Shown: piece after piece, positions 17,058 through 27,328 of the stretch
Layout of the letters: every line of letters starts with the position of its first letter
Position numbering within the stretch: the stretch's first letter is position 1
NCBI RefSeq assembly: GCF_016584665.1
Contig: NZ_BBJB01000112.1
Coordinates: forward strand, 1-63,415
DNA: 63,415 nucleotides
Reading direction: 5' to 3'
Origin: Pseudanabaena sp. lw0831
Lineage (GTDB): Bacteria > Cyanobacteriota > Cyanobacteriia > Pseudanabaenales > Pseudanabaenaceae
Made by a program: the position numbers and the translations under genes
The notes under the pieces: generated by a model
The model's input: the letters and a program-made list of their open reading frames with translations, nothing else
Database searches by the model: none
Told to the model about the DNA's origin: nothing

Positions 17058-19226
17058 ATGATGTCAAATCCCAATGTGCCGAATTTGGCAAATTCTCCCA
17101 ATTATTTACTCCTATCTATGACTGCCCAACTGAATTATTTGATGTGTGCCCCCGATCACTACGACGTAGACTATGTGATCAATCCTTGGATGGAGGGTAA
17201 CGTTCACAAATCTAGCCGCGATCGCGCTGTAGTGCAATGGCAAAAACTGCATGAAGTCCTCAAAGGCTTAGTAAATGTCGAGCTAGTGACACCCGCTAAG
17301 GGCTGGCCAGACATGGTATTTACCGCTAACGCTGGATTAGTATTAGGTGACAAAGCGGTATTAAGTCGCTTCTTACACAAAGAGCGTCAAGGCGAAGAAC
17401 CCTATTTCAAAGCATGGTTTGAGTCCAAGGGTTTTACAGTGTTTGAACTGCCTAAAGATTTACCATTTGAAGGTGCTGGCGATGCCTTATTTGATCGTAA
17501 TGGTGGTTGGCTATGGGCTGGCTATGGTTTTCGCTCGGAGCTAGATGCCCATCCTTATTTGGCGAAATGGCTCGATGTTGAGGTTCTCTCGCTACGTTTA
17601 ATCGACAATCGCTTTTATCATCTTGATACCTGCTTCTGTCCTCTTACAGGTGGCTATTTACTTTACTATCCACCCGCATTTGATTCCTATTCCAATCGTT
17701 TGATCGAGATGCGGGTTCCTGCCGATAAGCGGATTGCGATCGAAGAAGCGGATGCCGTGAACTTTGCTTGTAATGCGGTCAACGTGGATCGCAATGTGGT
17801 CATGAACAAAATCAGCGATCGCTTAAAACAACAAATCACCAATTGCGGGTTTACTGTGATTGAAACTCCTCTAACAGAGTTTCTCAAGGCAGGTGGAGCC
17901 GCAAAATGCTTAACTTTGCGGACAATTGAAGTTCCTGTTACCAATGAACAAGTTACCATCGAGCAAAGTGGCGTTGAAGCGCGGATCGTTGAATTAAGAG
18001 GACATCTGCTGGACTCAGGAATTATCAATCGGGCTCTCGATCTGGTAACTGATAACGGCGGTAGCTTTCAAGTATTGGAGTTCAGCCTCGGAGAACAGAG
18101 ACAAAGTACATCCTTAGCAAGGATTCGCATCTCTGCACCATCCCATGACCTCATGGAAACAATCATGGGTGAACTGATTGAAATCGGTGCAGTATTGCAA
18201 GATCGTGACACATGCGCGGCAAATCTTGAGCCTGTATTACAAGATGGCGTGGCTCCTGATGACTTCTATGTCAGTACGATTTATCCTACTGAAGCCTGTG
18301 TTGATGGCGAATGGATTCGTTGTACTAATCAACGTATGGATGCCGCGATCGCAATTAGTGCTGATGGCTCTGCTAAATGTAAGCTTTTGCGAGATCTCGT
18401 AGTCGGCGATCGAGTTGTAGTTGGTTATGATGGCGTGCGGACAGTCCGTAAACCTGAAGCCAGAGATACCGCCAAGAAAGAAGAATTCTCGTTCATGGGT
18501 GCTGGTGTATCGAGCGAACGTCGAGTCGAACTGGTTGTCGAACAGATTGCGTGGGAACTCCGCCAAATTCGCGATCGCGGTGGCAAATTAGTCATCTCCT
18601 GTGGTCCCGTAGTTGTCCATACTGGCGGTGCACCTCACCTTGCTTACTTGATTCGTGAAGGTTATGTCCAATCGATGCTTGGTGGCAATGCGATCGCAGT
18701 GCACGACATGGAGCAATCCTCGATGGGAACTTCCCTCGGTGTTGATCTCAAGCGCGGTGTCAGCGTCAAGGGCGGACATCGCCATCACCTAAAAGTGATT
18801 AACTCAGTCCGTCGCTATGGCAGCATTCACAAGGCTGTTGAAGCTGGTTTTGTGAAAACTGGCGTGATGTACGAGTGTGTTACTAATAACGTTCCCTTTG
18901 TACTAGCTGGCTCGATCCGTGATGATGGTCCCTTGCCTGACACAGTGATGGATTTGCTCGAAGCTCAACGTTTGTATAGCGAACAAATTCGCGGTGCGGA
19001 TATGATTTTAATGCTGTCATCGATGCTGCATTCCATCGGCGTGGGGAATATGACTCCCGCAGGTGTGAAGATGGTTTGTGTAGATATCAACCCTGCGGTT
19101 GTGACCAAACTTGCAGATCGCGGTTCGGTTGAGTCTGTTGGTGTGGTCACCGATGTCGGTTTATTCCTCAGCTTGCTAGTTCAGCAGTTGAAGAAGATGG
19201 ATAGTCCTGTGGCTGTTGGCGTTTAG
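17058..19226 (+). CDS. argZ: Bifunctional arginine dihydrolase / ornithine cyclodeaminase (ArgZ/AgrE)
   Basis: The 722-residue protein fuses an N-terminal amidinotransferase-fold domain (about 1-280) to a C-terminal ornithine cyclodeaminase domain of the LOR/SDH type (about 310-715). The N-terminal domain has substrate residues in DMVFTANAGLV (about 90), the FEGAGDALFD acidic motif (about 137), a His in HLDTCFCPL (about 193) and the likely nucleophile cysteine in NFACNAVNVD (about 235-240). In cyanobacteria this family converts arginine to ornithine, CO2 and ammonia, and the C-terminal part turns ornithine to proline. It recycles nitrogen from cyanophycin. The start is the first ATG of ATGATG. 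A strong bidirectional hairpin follows. Confidence 0.92.
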   Translation: MMSNPNVPNLANSPNYLLLSMTAQLNYLMCAPDHYDVDYVINPWMEGNVHKSSRDRAVVQWQKLHEVLKGLVNVELVTPAKGWPDMVFTANAGLVLGDKAVLSRFLHKERQGEEPYFKAWFESKGFTVFELPKDLPFEGAGDALFDRNGGWLWAGYGFRSELDAHPYLAKWLDVEVLSLRLIDNRFYHLDTCFCPLTGGYLLYYPPAFDSYSNRLIEMRVPADKRIAIEEADAVNFACNAVNVDRNVVMNKISDRLKQQITNCGFTVIETPLTEFLKAGGAAKCLTLRTIEVPVTNEQVTIEQSGVEARIVELRGHLLDSGIINRALDLVTDNGGSFQVLEFSLGEQRQSTSLARIRISAPSHDLMETIMGELIEIGAVLQDRDTCAANLEPVLQDGVAPDDFYVSTIYPTEACVDGEWIRCTNQRMDAAIAISADGSAKCKLLRDLVVGDRVVVGYDGVRTVRKPEARDTAKKEEFSFMGAGVSSERRVELVVEQIAWELRQIRDRGGKLVISCGPVVVHTGGAPHLAYLIREGYVQSMLGGNAIAVHDMEQSSMGTSLGVDLKRGVSVKGGHRHHLKVINSVRRYGSIHKAVEAGFVKTGVMYECVTNNVPFVLAGSIRDDGPLPDTVMDLLEAQRLYSEQIRGADMILMLSSMLHSIGVGNMTPAGVKMVCVDINPAVVTKLADRGSVESVGVVTDVGLFLSLLVQQLKKMDSPVAVGV

Positions 19227-19238
19227 AAAAAAAAGCCA

Positions 19239-19281
19239 AAAAAAATGAGTAGAGGGGCTTCGCCCCTCTACTCATTTTTTT
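19239..19281. terminator. Bidirectional intrinsic terminator
   Basis: A 20-bp perfect stem (19239-19258 and 19262-19281) with GGGGC-TTC-GCCCC core and A7/T7 ends, lying between convergent genes. It has the classic form on both strands. Confidence 0.9.
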
Positions 19282-19291
19282 GAAATTGGTA

Positions 19292-19771
19292 TTAGTCGCC
19301 AGAATATACTTCGACCTTGACTTCGGGTTCGTTGATCGCAGTCATTACGAAAAGCAGATCTTTGTAAAGGAAGATAAATGATGTTGGGCTTAGCCAACGA
19401 ATAAACCTAAACCCTGAGATCTCTCCTATGAAACCAAATTTTTCAGAGAAAGTTTTTATATCAAACCGTCGTACGCTGGATACTTTTTTGCAGCAACCTT
19501 CTGTACCAAAGGTTACCTGCTCAATAAATACGCTGTTATATATATCTTCAAGGAGAATGACAACACGGTAGGCTCGACCCTGAATCTTTGCATTGACATC
19601 GCTCTCAAACCAATCAATTGGACTTTGGGAGAGCTGTACGATCCAAGGATAGTAATTTGTATTAGCGGGTGTTGTTTTGATAACGACAGGCTCTGCAAAT
19701 CCAGCGCTGGGCATTAATGTCAAAAACAGAAGTGCTATAAGGTGAAAGGTAGATTTCATTAATTTTGCCAT
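19292..19771 (-). CDS. Exported protein of unknown function
   Basis: I do not recognise a family. The product (about 160 residues from the ATG at 19771, 156 from that at 19759) has a clear signal peptide (STFHLIALLFLTLMPSAGFA) and a mature part rich in beta strands and aromatic residues, with an adjacent cysteine pair in TEGCCKKV. Neither start has a strong Shine-Dalgarno sequence. It is convergent with argZ and divergent from the Prx-like gene. Confidence 0.6.
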   Translation of the reverse strand: MAKLMKSTFHLIALLFLTLMPSAGFAEPVVIKTTPANTNYYPWIVQLSQSPIDWFESDVNAKIQGRAYRVVILLEDIYNSVFIEQVTFGTEGCCKKVSSVRRFDIKTFSEKFGFIGEISGFRFIRWLSPTSFIFLYKDLLFVMTAINEPEVKVEVYSGD

Positions 19772-19813
19772 CACATCAAGAGCTTGTACTTTCGCAATCC
19801 TAAATATAACCCC

Positions 19814-20632
19814 ATGCATCAAAACACCTACGAAATTCTAAGTCAAACCCAACGGCAACGAGTTAGCGATGGCGCGATCGCCTCAATTTTTGAAGGTTGT
19901 GAATCAGCTCACCGCAAACTAATTTTAGTACTACCCCAGTTAGGCGATTTTGATAGCCTTGAATATATTTGGTGGATACATAGAGAAATCGATCGCATTA
20001 AATCCGCAGGCATAGCCGTTCGCGCTATTGGCATCGGCAATCGCCAGTCGGGAGAATATTTTTGTGAATTTACAGGCTTCGATAAAAATTGGTTGTTTGT
20101 CGATCCTACGGGAGAATTACATCGCCAATTAAATCTCTATTCAGGATTAACTACTAAATTTCCTTTACTCTCATCTGGGCAGAGCGCTTGGGTGAATCTG
20201 ATGTTGATGTGTGCAGGAATTGGCAGCCAAGGCACATTAGCTGAAGTATTTCGCGGCTACCGAGGCGATCGCAATGCACCACAACTAATTGGTGATCAAG
20301 AAATTATCAAAGCTTCACCGTTACCAGCCTTAAAAGGTTCCTTCTTTAGATGGGCTGGTGGTAGTGGATTTCAACGTCCTTTTGAACTAGCAACTTTGCG
20401 CCTACGAAATATGGCAGAAGTTTTAGGCAATTGGAACGCCTATGTTCCTGATGCATCGTATATGACGCAGCGCGGCGGCACTTTTCTGCTTGATGCCGAG
20501 AACAAATTAACCTACGAACATCGCGATCGCGGAATTTTAGGATTTTCTGCTAGCCCCAGTTATCCATTGTCATTTTTATTTGCCGATCAATTTAAAGATC
20601 AATCATCTACGCAAAAAGTAACCAGTCCTTAA
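19814..20632 (+). CDS. AhpC/TSA (Prx-like) family protein
   Basis: The 272-residue protein belongs to the cyanobacterial Prx-like AhpC/TSA group, recognised by LVLPQLGDFDSLEYIWWI (about residue 35), FVDPTGELHRQLNLY (about 97), LMLMCAGIGSQGTL (about 137) and EVFRGYRGDR. The thioredoxin-like fold is expected. The usual peroxidatic Cys position after the first strand is occupied by the PQLGDF segment, so peroxidase activity is doubtful. I start at ATG 19814; the TTG at 19784 is less likely. Its 3' end overlaps the convergent ComFB gene by 4 bp. Confidence 0.72.
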   Translation: MHQNTYEILSQTQRQRVSDGAIASIFEGCESAHRKLILVLPQLGDFDSLEYIWWIHREIDRIKSAGIAVRAIGIGNRQSGEYFCEFTGFDKNWLFVDPTGELHRQLNLYSGLTTKFPLLSSGQSAWVNLMLMCAGIGSQGTLAEVFRGYRGDRNAPQLIGDQEIIKASPLPALKGSFFRWAGGSGFQRPFELATLRLRNMAEVLGNWNAYVPDASYMTQRGGTFLLDAENKLTYEHRDRGILGFSASPSYPLSFLFADQFKDQSSTQKVTSP

Positions 20633-21186
20633 ACTTTTTCCTCAAAGTCAGGGGCATAAGCTTGGAGTAGGTTACTAAGTTGCGAAAGTACGGAATCTTT
20701 GTTTACAGAGCCAAAACTAGAGCGATCTGGGAAGAATTCAGGACGATCTAGGTTGCGATCTATTGCTTCCTTGACCTGCTGCGCAATCAAATGCTGTAGA
20801 TCGGCAAGGGCTCTGTCCCGTTGGTAATTTGCGCCTTGCTCAGTGGTGGCATACAACGGCGGCAAACGGTTAAGTGCATAGGCAGCAATATCCCCCAAAT
20901 CCAAAACTTTATTACTATTTGCTTCGATCTCAGCGACTCTTGCCACAGCTTCGCTCAATACCAATTCCTCCATGACATTGATAAATTGCTTGCGGGGAAC
21001 AGCAACGACTTCTCCCGTAAGCAAAGCACCCATCAGGCGATCAAGAGCCATGTACTCTTCAACTGATAGCTCAAAGGCACTATCACATATCCGCCCCACT
21101 TCGGCTTCCATAGCAGGAGTTAGGTAGCCATCTTGTAAAGCCTGTTCGACAATAGACTCAATGCTGGTTTTTACTATCTTTTCCAC
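20629..21186 (-). CDS. ComFB domain protein (probable c-di-nucleotide receptor)
   Basis: A 185-residue protein with the ComFB pattern in its middle: INVMEELVLSEAVARV (about residue 63) and LGDIAAYALNRLPPLY (about 97), with TTEQGANYQR after it. ComFB proteins of cyanobacteria have been reported to bind cyclic di-nucleotides and affect motility or cell size. The N-terminal ~60 residues are helical. The start is GTG 21186. The GH57 gene lies 24 bp upstream on the same strand, so the two may be co-transcribed. Confidence 0.75.
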   Translation of the reverse strand: MEKIVKTSIESIVEQALQDGYLTPAMEAEVGRICDSAFELSVEEYMALDRLMGALLTGEVVAVPRKQFINVMEELVLSEAVARVAEIEANSNKVLDLGDIAAYALNRLPPLYATTEQGANYQRDRALADLQHLIAQQVKEAIDRNLDRPEFFPDRSSFGSVNKDSVLSQLSNLLQAYAPDFEEKV

Positions 21187-21210
21187 TGTTATCTCTTTAA
21201 TAACGCAACA

Positions 21211-23430
21211 CTAAGGCACTTCAATAGGAATAATCGTATACTCAGGTAGAGACATCTGGAAATGCTCTTTTTGGCTGAGCAGGATCACCAGTCTTGCTAC
21301 AGACTGAGGCTTAACTGCCAAATCGCTCCAAGGTATAGCAACTTCCAGACATTGCGCAAAACCTATTTTCGTATGAGTTGCAATAGTTTCCCACTGAAAT
21401 TGTTCTGTAGATTCTTGAAGCTGGACTGAAGTATCGGCAAAATCAATTGTTAGGTGATGGCGAAACAAATAATTTAGCGGCGATACGTCAGGCATATCAA
21501 GAAGCTTTACAGGACTGTTGGGATGAATCCGACTAGGATAAAACCACAACAAATGTAGTTTACTTTGGGCGATGCTCTCTAGATTACTAAATTCTAGGCG
21601 CAAGTAGCAATAAAAATGATCGTAACCATACCATAGGCGCTTGACAGGTGTATTTTGATGCATTGCACCCCTTGCCCCACTAATTTCGATTTTGCCAGCG
21701 CCTTGCCAATCATCATTTTCAAATCTGCCATTAATTATTGGCTCAATTAGACTAGTAGGGCGATCGCTAGTAGAGACATCGTGAGGTTCAAGGGGATATA
21801 GCAAGGCGTGGGGTACTGGCTCATTGAGGGCGCGATAAATCACCTGCAAATGCTCACGAAATAGGCGATCAAACATCGCGTCGTCATTAGAGCTATGTCC
21901 TTCACCAAACCACCAAAACCAATCCGAGCCTTCGGCTGCCATCAGGCTTTCCCATGCTTCAGGATTATTTTCTGGTGTAGCTTCTGCGTGCATAGCTAAG
22001 ACTTGACGCGCTTCAGCAAGTAGCTCCCAAGCACGGTTTTTAACGGGATCACCGATCCATGTGGTGAAGCTAGAGTCAATCCATGAGCCACTATGCAACT
22101 GGTGCGGTGGAATTTTTTCGTTGGGTGGGAATTTCTCTAGATATTCAGAGGGCGTAACCAGTTTTAGATTTTCATTGTTGGAAAGATTTTCGTAAAGCGT
22201 TTGCAAGAATGGGTTGCCATCTTGAGGATAAAATTCCCAGCAATTTTCACCGTCAAGGGCGATCGTCACTAGCCAAGGATTTCCTTCAGGATGCTCTGCT
22301 AGATATTCATTTTGTTGTTTTTGAATAGTCATCAAACGATCGCATAAATCATCGCTAGCCGCTTGAGGCAGTAATGCACCATAGCTAAAACCGATCAGAT
22401 CCGAGAGTAAGCGATCGCGGAAAATAATTGCTAAGTCCCCATGAATAGTTTCGAGGCGATAGGGTTGATAGAGCAAATGTGGTGCATCGATCGCCCCGCG
22501 CTCATCACGACGGAAATAATGTCCTAGACTCCAGCCTAATACGCCTTCATCAGAACATAACCAAGAAAATCCCTGCTTGGAAACATGCGGCAAGATAGAG
22601 GGGCTAACGGACTGCTCTGAGGGCCATAAACCTCTGGGATCGCAGCTAAAGTGTTGGCGGTAAACTTCTTTGGCTTTTTCTAGATGCAGAGTAATGTCTG
22701 GCTCATGACGAAAGCGATGATTGGGCAGATTCATCTGTGGCACAGCGATTCTACCTGCTTGTGTATCGGCTAAAAGCGGCATGATCGGATGCGTGTAGGG
22801 CGTGGTGGTAATTTCTAGCTGCCCATTTTTTTGCATTTTTCGATGCTGCGGCAAAATTTGAGAAATAATATCACGCTGCTTGCTATAAATTCTTTGCCGA
22901 TCGGCGAGAGTAAAATCTTTTCCGCGATCGTACCATTCGGCAATTTCGGGATCGGCTTCCCGAAATATGGGATCAATCCATGCCAAGTTATGCCAAGCAA
23001 GTAAATCGCTAAAATCAGGTGCTAGCCAATTGTTGACACACCACTCGATCCCGCAGGATAGTCTTTGCGCCAATAAATCGGCATAGCGATTATATGGCTC
23101 GATCATCGTCTGATGATTGGCATCAAAGAAATGTTCGACAATGAAATGTTTTTGCGATCGCGTTAACGTATCGACAGGTGTTAAAGTCAAAGCCAAGTAA
23201 GGATCAAACGCATTTCCCTCAACATAATCCTGCAATTGCAAGATCAGCGATGGGACAAGATTGATCGTTTGATGTAGCTTGGGGTATCTTGACAACATCA
23301 ACGCTAAATCCAAATAATCTTTTACGCCATGCAGCCTCACCCAAGGCAAATGATACTTGCCTGCGATCGCGCTTTTGTAGAGAGGTTGATGTTGGTGCCA
23401 GATAAATGCGATATGTAGAGGATATGACAT
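21211..23430 (-). CDS. Glycoside hydrolase family 57 (alpha-amylase / 4-alpha-glucanotransferase type)
   Basis: A 739-residue cytosolic alpha-glucan enzyme. GH57 motifs are visible in order: IWHQHQPLYKS at the N-terminus, GQLEITTTPYTHPI (about 205), RGLWPSEQSVS with the nucleophile Glu (about 265) and VTIALDGENCWEF with the acid/base Asp (about 390). A C-terminal beta-rich domain of about 200 residues follows (DUF1957/1926-like). I start at ATG 23430 (MSYPLHIAF); the longer frame would run into the divergent DUF192 gene. It probably acts in glycogen metabolism. Confidence 0.85.
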   Translation of the reverse strand: MSYPLHIAFIWHQHQPLYKSAIAGKYHLPWVRLHGVKDYLDLALMLSRYPKLHQTINLVPSLILQLQDYVEGNAFDPYLALTLTPVDTLTRSQKHFIVEHFFDANHQTMIEPYNRYADLLAQRLSCGIEWCVNNWLAPDFSDLLAWHNLAWIDPIFREADPEIAEWYDRGKDFTLADRQRIYSKQRDIISQILPQHRKMQKNGQLEITTTPYTHPIMPLLADTQAGRIAVPQMNLPNHRFRHEPDITLHLEKAKEVYRQHFSCDPRGLWPSEQSVSPSILPHVSKQGFSWLCSDEGVLGWSLGHYFRRDERGAIDAPHLLYQPYRLETIHGDLAIIFRDRLLSDLIGFSYGALLPQAASDDLCDRLMTIQKQQNEYLAEHPEGNPWLVTIALDGENCWEFYPQDGNPFLQTLYENLSNNENLKLVTPSEYLEKFPPNEKIPPHQLHSGSWIDSSFTTWIGDPVKNRAWELLAEARQVLAMHAEATPENNPEAWESLMAAEGSDWFWWFGEGHSSNDDAMFDRLFREHLQVIYRALNEPVPHALLYPLEPHDVSTSDRPTSLIEPIINGRFENDDWQGAGKIEISGARGAMHQNTPVKRLWYGYDHFYCYLRLEFSNLESIAQSKLHLLWFYPSRIHPNSPVKLLDMPDVSPLNYLFRHHLTIDFADTSVQLQESTEQFQWETIATHTKIGFAQCLEVAIPWSDLAVKPQSVARLVILLSQKEHFQMSLPEYTIIPIEVP

Positions 23431-23433
23431 AGG

Positions 23434-24063
23434 ATGACTGGCAATATGACTGGCGATACTTTTAGAAATTGTGACACACCTAATCATAGTTCGATCCAAA
23501 CACTTTGTATAAAGCTATGTACGGTTAGCCTCAGTCTTTGTTTGATGGGCTGTGCACCTGTCTCTAACGACTCAGCTAAGATTCCTACTGCACCAACGAT
23601 CCCCGCGACATCCTCACCGCAACCTATTACACCCCAGACTAAACCCAAACCAGTCTCAGAACTGGCTCAATATTTGCCAATTACTGCCACAGCAACAATT
23701 TCAGGTCGCGAAATCCAGCTTGAGGTAGCCAATACTTTTCAGGAACAGGAGAAAGGTCTAATGTTTCGTCCCCCATTGGCTGACGATCTCGGCATGTTAT
23801 TTATCTTCACACCTGCGCGTCCCGTTGCCTTTTGGATGAAAAATACACCTTCACCCCTTGATATTATTTTCTTGCTTGACGGCGAAGTGAAGGCGATCGC
23901 CCGCAATGCTACGACTTGCAAGAGTGATCCCTGTCCTGTTTATCCTGAGGGAGGCGTGGTCGCAGATAATGTGCTTGAAGTGAGAGCGGGACTAACCCAA
24001 GAAATTGGCTTAAAGGAAGGCGATCGGATTTCTGTTAAATTCTTGTTGCCAAAAAATCAATGA
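23434..24063 (+). CDS. DUF192 lipoprotein
   Basis: The 209-residue product has a lipobox (LSLCLMGC) ending a hydrophobic signal at about residues 22-40, so it is likely a lipoprotein. The rest is a DUF192 domain: LEVANTFQEQEKGLMFRP, DLGMLFIFTPARPVAFWMKN and LDIIFLLDGEVKAI. DUF192 proteins have a small beta fold of unknown activity. The start is uncertain: ATG 23434 or ATG 23446. The starts of this gene and of GH57 are only 3 bp apart, so promoters must lie inside the coding regions. Confidence 0.8.
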   Translation: MTGNMTGDTFRNCDTPNHSSIQTLCIKLCTVSLSLCLMGCAPVSNDSAKIPTAPTIPATSSPQPITPQTKPKPVSELAQYLPITATATISGREIQLEVANTFQEQEKGLMFRPPLADDLGMLFIFTPARPVAFWMKNTPSPLDIIFLLDGEVKAIARNATTCKSDPCPVYPEGGVVADNVLEVRAGLTQEIGLKEGDRISVKFLLPKNQ

Positions 24064-24233
24064 CCACTATAATTCTATAGTCCGAAATTATTTACCGATC
24101 CAAAGATATTGCAAAGCAATATTGAACACAAAAAGTAAATAAGTTTCAAAATGTTCAAAACTACTTAGTAATTTCTCCCTGAAAGTGCTACAAGTAGCAG
24201 TGGTGAATCTTGAGTGAAAGAAGAGTAAAAAAA

Positions 24234-24734
24234 ATGACAGCTAGCAGAGCAAGAATTCCTGAACCACAGAGATCCTCTCAACCTCTTGATCGCAAGAATA
24301 AACTTCGGCAAGCAAGTCCCCAACCGATCAAAAATCGCAATGTAAAGCGGTTGCCTCGTACTAACTCATTTCCTCTGCCTCTGTGGTTGCGGGTCTTGAT
24401 GACCACTCAAAAGCTTTCTATCGCTGCGACCGTCCTGCTCACCGTTTCAGTATTCGCGATCTACGGCTGGACTGTATATGCCCAAGAGCAATGGAATCAA
24501 CAATATAAAAAGCTCGAACAACTCAAGCGTCAAGAGCGGCAATTAACTAATGCTGCAGGCTCGTTTGATAATGAGATGCTGCAATCAATTCAAAAGAAGC
24601 CGAGGGATTTGGTTCGCGAGAGTCCAGATAAATCAATTTTTTTGCAAGCAGCTCCCCTTCGCCCAAAGCGTGAAGTCCCATCTACTGTATCTGAACTTCC
24701 TAAAAATAAGCACAATGAAAGCCTAGGGTATTAA
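24234..24734 (+). CDS. Single-pass membrane protein with coiled coil (FtsL-like topology)
   Basis: About 166 residues: a basic cytoplasmic N-terminus, one membrane segment (LSIAATVLLTVSVFAIYGW), a short heptad-like stretch (WNQQYKKLEQLKRQERQL) and a polar tail with a KPRDLVRES motif. This bitopic topology is shared by FtsL/DivIC-type division proteins and by unnamed cyanobacterial proteins. I infer only the topology. The ATG at 24234 is preferred over the TTG at 24210. Confidence 0.6.
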   Translation: MTASRARIPEPQRSSQPLDRKNKLRQASPQPIKNRNVKRLPRTNSFPLPLWLRVLMTTQKLSIAATVLLTVSVFAIYGWTVYAQEQWNQQYKKLEQLKRQERQLTNAAGSFDNEMLQSIQKKPRDLVRESPDKSIFLQAAPLRPKREVPSTVSELPKNKHNESLGY

Positions 24735-24789
24735 GAGGTTGTGACCTCAATTTAATTCCATAAATGTGACATAACTACCCCGCATAAGT

Positions 24790-26724
24790 TTATCTAGTTT
24801 TAGCAGCTAAACGATGTTGAATCTCTAAATACACCAGCAATGCATTCACATCCGCAGGATTAACTCCACCAATGCGGCTAGCCTGTCCAATTGTCATCGG
24901 ACGAATCTTGCTTAACTTCTCTCTCGACTCTTTAGAAAGGGTCTTGATCGCATTGTAATCAATGTCTGTCGGTAACTTGCGATCGCTATGTTTAGCAACC
25001 TCCTCGATCTGATGCTCTTGACGTTGGATATAGCCCACATACTTCACTTCAATTTCCGCAGCCAGACGTTCAAACCGATTCAAGTTAGGATCTGCTAAAC
25101 CATAGTGAATCAATTCCGCATAGTTAAACTTAGGACGACGCAATAAATCAGAAAGAGTGATTGCACCACGAATTGCTTCACCCGTTTCCGCTGTAATCAG
25201 TTGCCCAAGTTCATCCTTTTCCTTAACGCGAGTTCCATTTAAACGCTCCACTTCAGCATAAACGCGCTCCTGCTTGTCGCAGAACAGTTGCCAACGACGA
25301 TCATCGACTAATCCGATCTCACGTCCGATGGGAGTGAGGCGGCGATCGGCATTGTCCGATCTCAAAATCAACCGATACTCCGAACGACTCGTTAGCATTC
25401 GATAGGGTTCACGCAATTCCTTAGTACATAGATCGTCGATCAGCGTACCAATATAGCTGCTAGCACGAGGCAATACCACCATCTCTTTACCCTTCGCAAA
25501 TAGGGCAGCATTCATCCCCGCAATCACACCTTGCGCCGCCGCTTCTTCATAACCAGTGGTTCCATTAATCTGACCTGCACAAAATAGCCCTTCAATCAAC
25601 TTTGTCATTAAAGTGGGATAGCACTGAGTCGCAGGAATATAGTCATATTCAACTGCATAGGCAGCACGAAGCATATGACAATTTTCTAACCCAGGGAGAG
25701 TTCTCAACATTTGCAATTGAATATTTTCAGGCATTCCCGTTGAGAAGCCTTGAATATAAAGCTCAGGAATCGTCCGACCTTCTGGCTCGATAAAAATTTG
25801 ATGACTCTCTTTATCGGCAAAGCGAACAATTTTATCTTCGATGCTCGGACAATAGCGGGGACCTTTCGCATCGATAAAGCCACCATAAACTGGCGTGAGA
25901 TGCAGATTATCACGAATAATTTTATGGGTTTCGGTGGTAGTACGGGTTAAATAGCAATTCATCTGTTCCCGTTCCACCCATGCGCTTGGATCGAAGCTGA
26001 ACCAGTTATGCTCGGTATCCGAAGGTTGAACTTCCATTTTGCTATAGTCCACACTGCGGCGATCTACTCGCGCTGGTGTTCCTGTTTTGAGGCGATCGGT
26101 GACAAATCCCAAGGCATTGAGAGTTTCCGTAAGTCCCGCAACCGCAAATTCTCCAGCCCGACCTGCGGACATAGATCGATTGCCCACCCAGATTTTGCCA
26201 TTGAGAAATGTGCCAGTTGTCAAAATCACGGCTTTGCAAGCATAGCCAACTCCAAACTGGGTTTCGACCCCAATAATTCCTTGATTAGCATCTAGCAAAG
26301 TATTAATCACCGTTCCCTCACGCACAGAGAGATTTGGCTCATTCTCGACTACCGTTTTCATTTCGGCGGCATATTCGCGCTTGTCGGTTTGCGCTCGCAA
26401 TGCCCAAACGGCGGGGCCTCGCGAACTATTAAGAATCCGCTTTTGTAAATAAGTGCGATCGGTGATCTTGCCAATTTCGCCGCCGAGGGCATCGACTTCA
26501 TGGACGAGTTGTGATTTGGCAGGGCCACCAACGGCGGGGTTACAGGGTTGCCATGCAATGCGATCGAGGTTGAGGGTGAGGAGTAAGGTTTTGCAGCCCA
26601 TTCTTGCCGAGGCGAGGGCGGCTTCACAGCCTGCATGTCCTGCGCCAACGACAACCACCTCAAATTCATCAAGGAATTGTACTTGATTGGCTGAATTTAT
26701 TAAATTACTCTTTATCTCGCTCAT
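24790..26724 (-). CDS. mnmG: tRNA uridine-5-carboxymethylaminomethyl modification enzyme MnmG (GidA)
   Basis: FAD-dependent partner of MnmE that installs cmnm5 on the wobble uridine of several tRNAs. At 644 residues it has the family length. The FAD-binding [19 protein letters not shown] is near residue 26. Other family blocks are [15 protein letters not shown] (about 288), [20 protein letters not shown] (about 328) and [14 protein letters not shown] (about 395). The C-terminal helical domain ([17 protein letters not shown]) is complete. The start is ATG 26724. Confidence 0.96.
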   Translation of the reverse strand: MSEIKSNLINSANQVQFLDEFEVVVVGAGHAGCEAALASARMGCKTLLLTLNLDRIAWQPCNPAVGGPAKSQLVHEVDALGGEIGKITDRTYLQKRILNSSRGPAVWALRAQTDKREYAAEMKTVVENEPNLSVREGTVINTLLDANQGIIGVETQFGVGYACKAVILTTGTFLNGKIWVGNRSMSAGRAGEFAVAGLTETLNALGFVTDRLKTGTPARVDRRSVDYSKMEVQPSDTEHNWFSFDPSAWVEREQMNCYLTRTTTETHKIIRDNLHLTPVYGGFIDAKGPRYCPSIEDKIVRFADKESHQIFIEPEGRTIPELYIQGFSTGMPENIQLQMLRTLPGLENCHMLRAAYAVEYDYIPATQCYPTLMTKLIEGLFCAGQINGTTGYEEAAAQGVIAGMNAALFAKGKEMVVLPRASSYIGTLIDDLCTKELREPYRMLTSRSEYRLILRSDNADRRLTPIGREIGLVDDRRWQLFCDKQERVYAEVERLNGTRVKEKDELGQLITAETGEAIRGAITLSDLLRRPKFNYAELIHYGLADPNLNRFERLAAEIEVKYVGYIQRQEHQIEEVAKHSDRKLPTDIDYNAIKTLSKESREKLSKIRPMTIGQASRIGGVNPADVNALLVYLEIQHRLAAKTR

Positions 26725-26833
26725 TGCCTAACAGACCTGACCAACAAAACTGTATTTTAGCCCAAAATCAAAATGAATTCATTGATTTAAGATTGCGATA
26801 TGATTTAGGACAACTCAACCATTGCTCCAAGCC

Positions 26834-27289
26834 ATGCAGCCTCTTGTAGAAACACCACAATCTCTACCTAAACAACCGATCGCCACAAAAGCCATTGTCT
26901 GGGTTCTATTTTTGCTATGGACAATCTTACTTAGTGGAATTACTTGGGAAATCCAACACTCCTGTGCACCAATCATCGCTTGGAGCGACACATTACCCAC
27001 CAATTGCCATCCGCAAAAAGATAACAATACTGCTCAGAGATCGCTTATTCCCAATTGGTTGACACATAATGATCTCACTAGTTTTAAACCGCAAGATTCT
27101 AGCGTACTTGCTAGCCGCGATCGCCCAAATCGCGACATTATAAATCCCAATACCATCGGCGTTGTATCTGGCACAGCCGTAGCGATCGTTTCTGCTATAG
27201 CTGGAGCACCCGCGTTCCTCACAGTTGGCATCGGCGTAGCAATGTGGTTTTTCGTTAAATTTTTCATCAAAGCGGCAAGTGTCTCGTAA
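26834..27289 (+). CDS. Small membrane protein A of a putative export cassette
   Basis: I do not recognise a family. The 151-residue product has one membrane segment (IVWVLFLLWTILLSGI), then two cysteines 14 residues apart in a polar loop (SCAPII... NCHPQ), a polar linker and a C-terminal hydrophobic Gly/Ala/Val stretch (VVSGTAVAIVSAIAGAP, VGIGVAMWFFVKFFI). The next gene has the same plan, so the two may be paralogues. I start at ATG 26834, since the TTG at 26822 is weak. A fused ABC-2 exporter follows 0.5 kb downstream on the same strand. Confidence 0.6.
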   Translation: MQPLVETPQSLPKQPIATKAIVWVLFLLWTILLSGITWEIQHSCAPIIAWSDTLPTNCHPQKDNNTAQRSLIPNWLTHNDLTSFKPQDSSVLASRDRPNRDIINPNTIGVVSGTAVAIVSAIAGAPAFLTVGIGVAMWFFVKFFIKAASVS

Positions 27290-27328
27290 AGTGTAGGAGT
27301 TATCACTTCGACATCACGAGGTATATCT

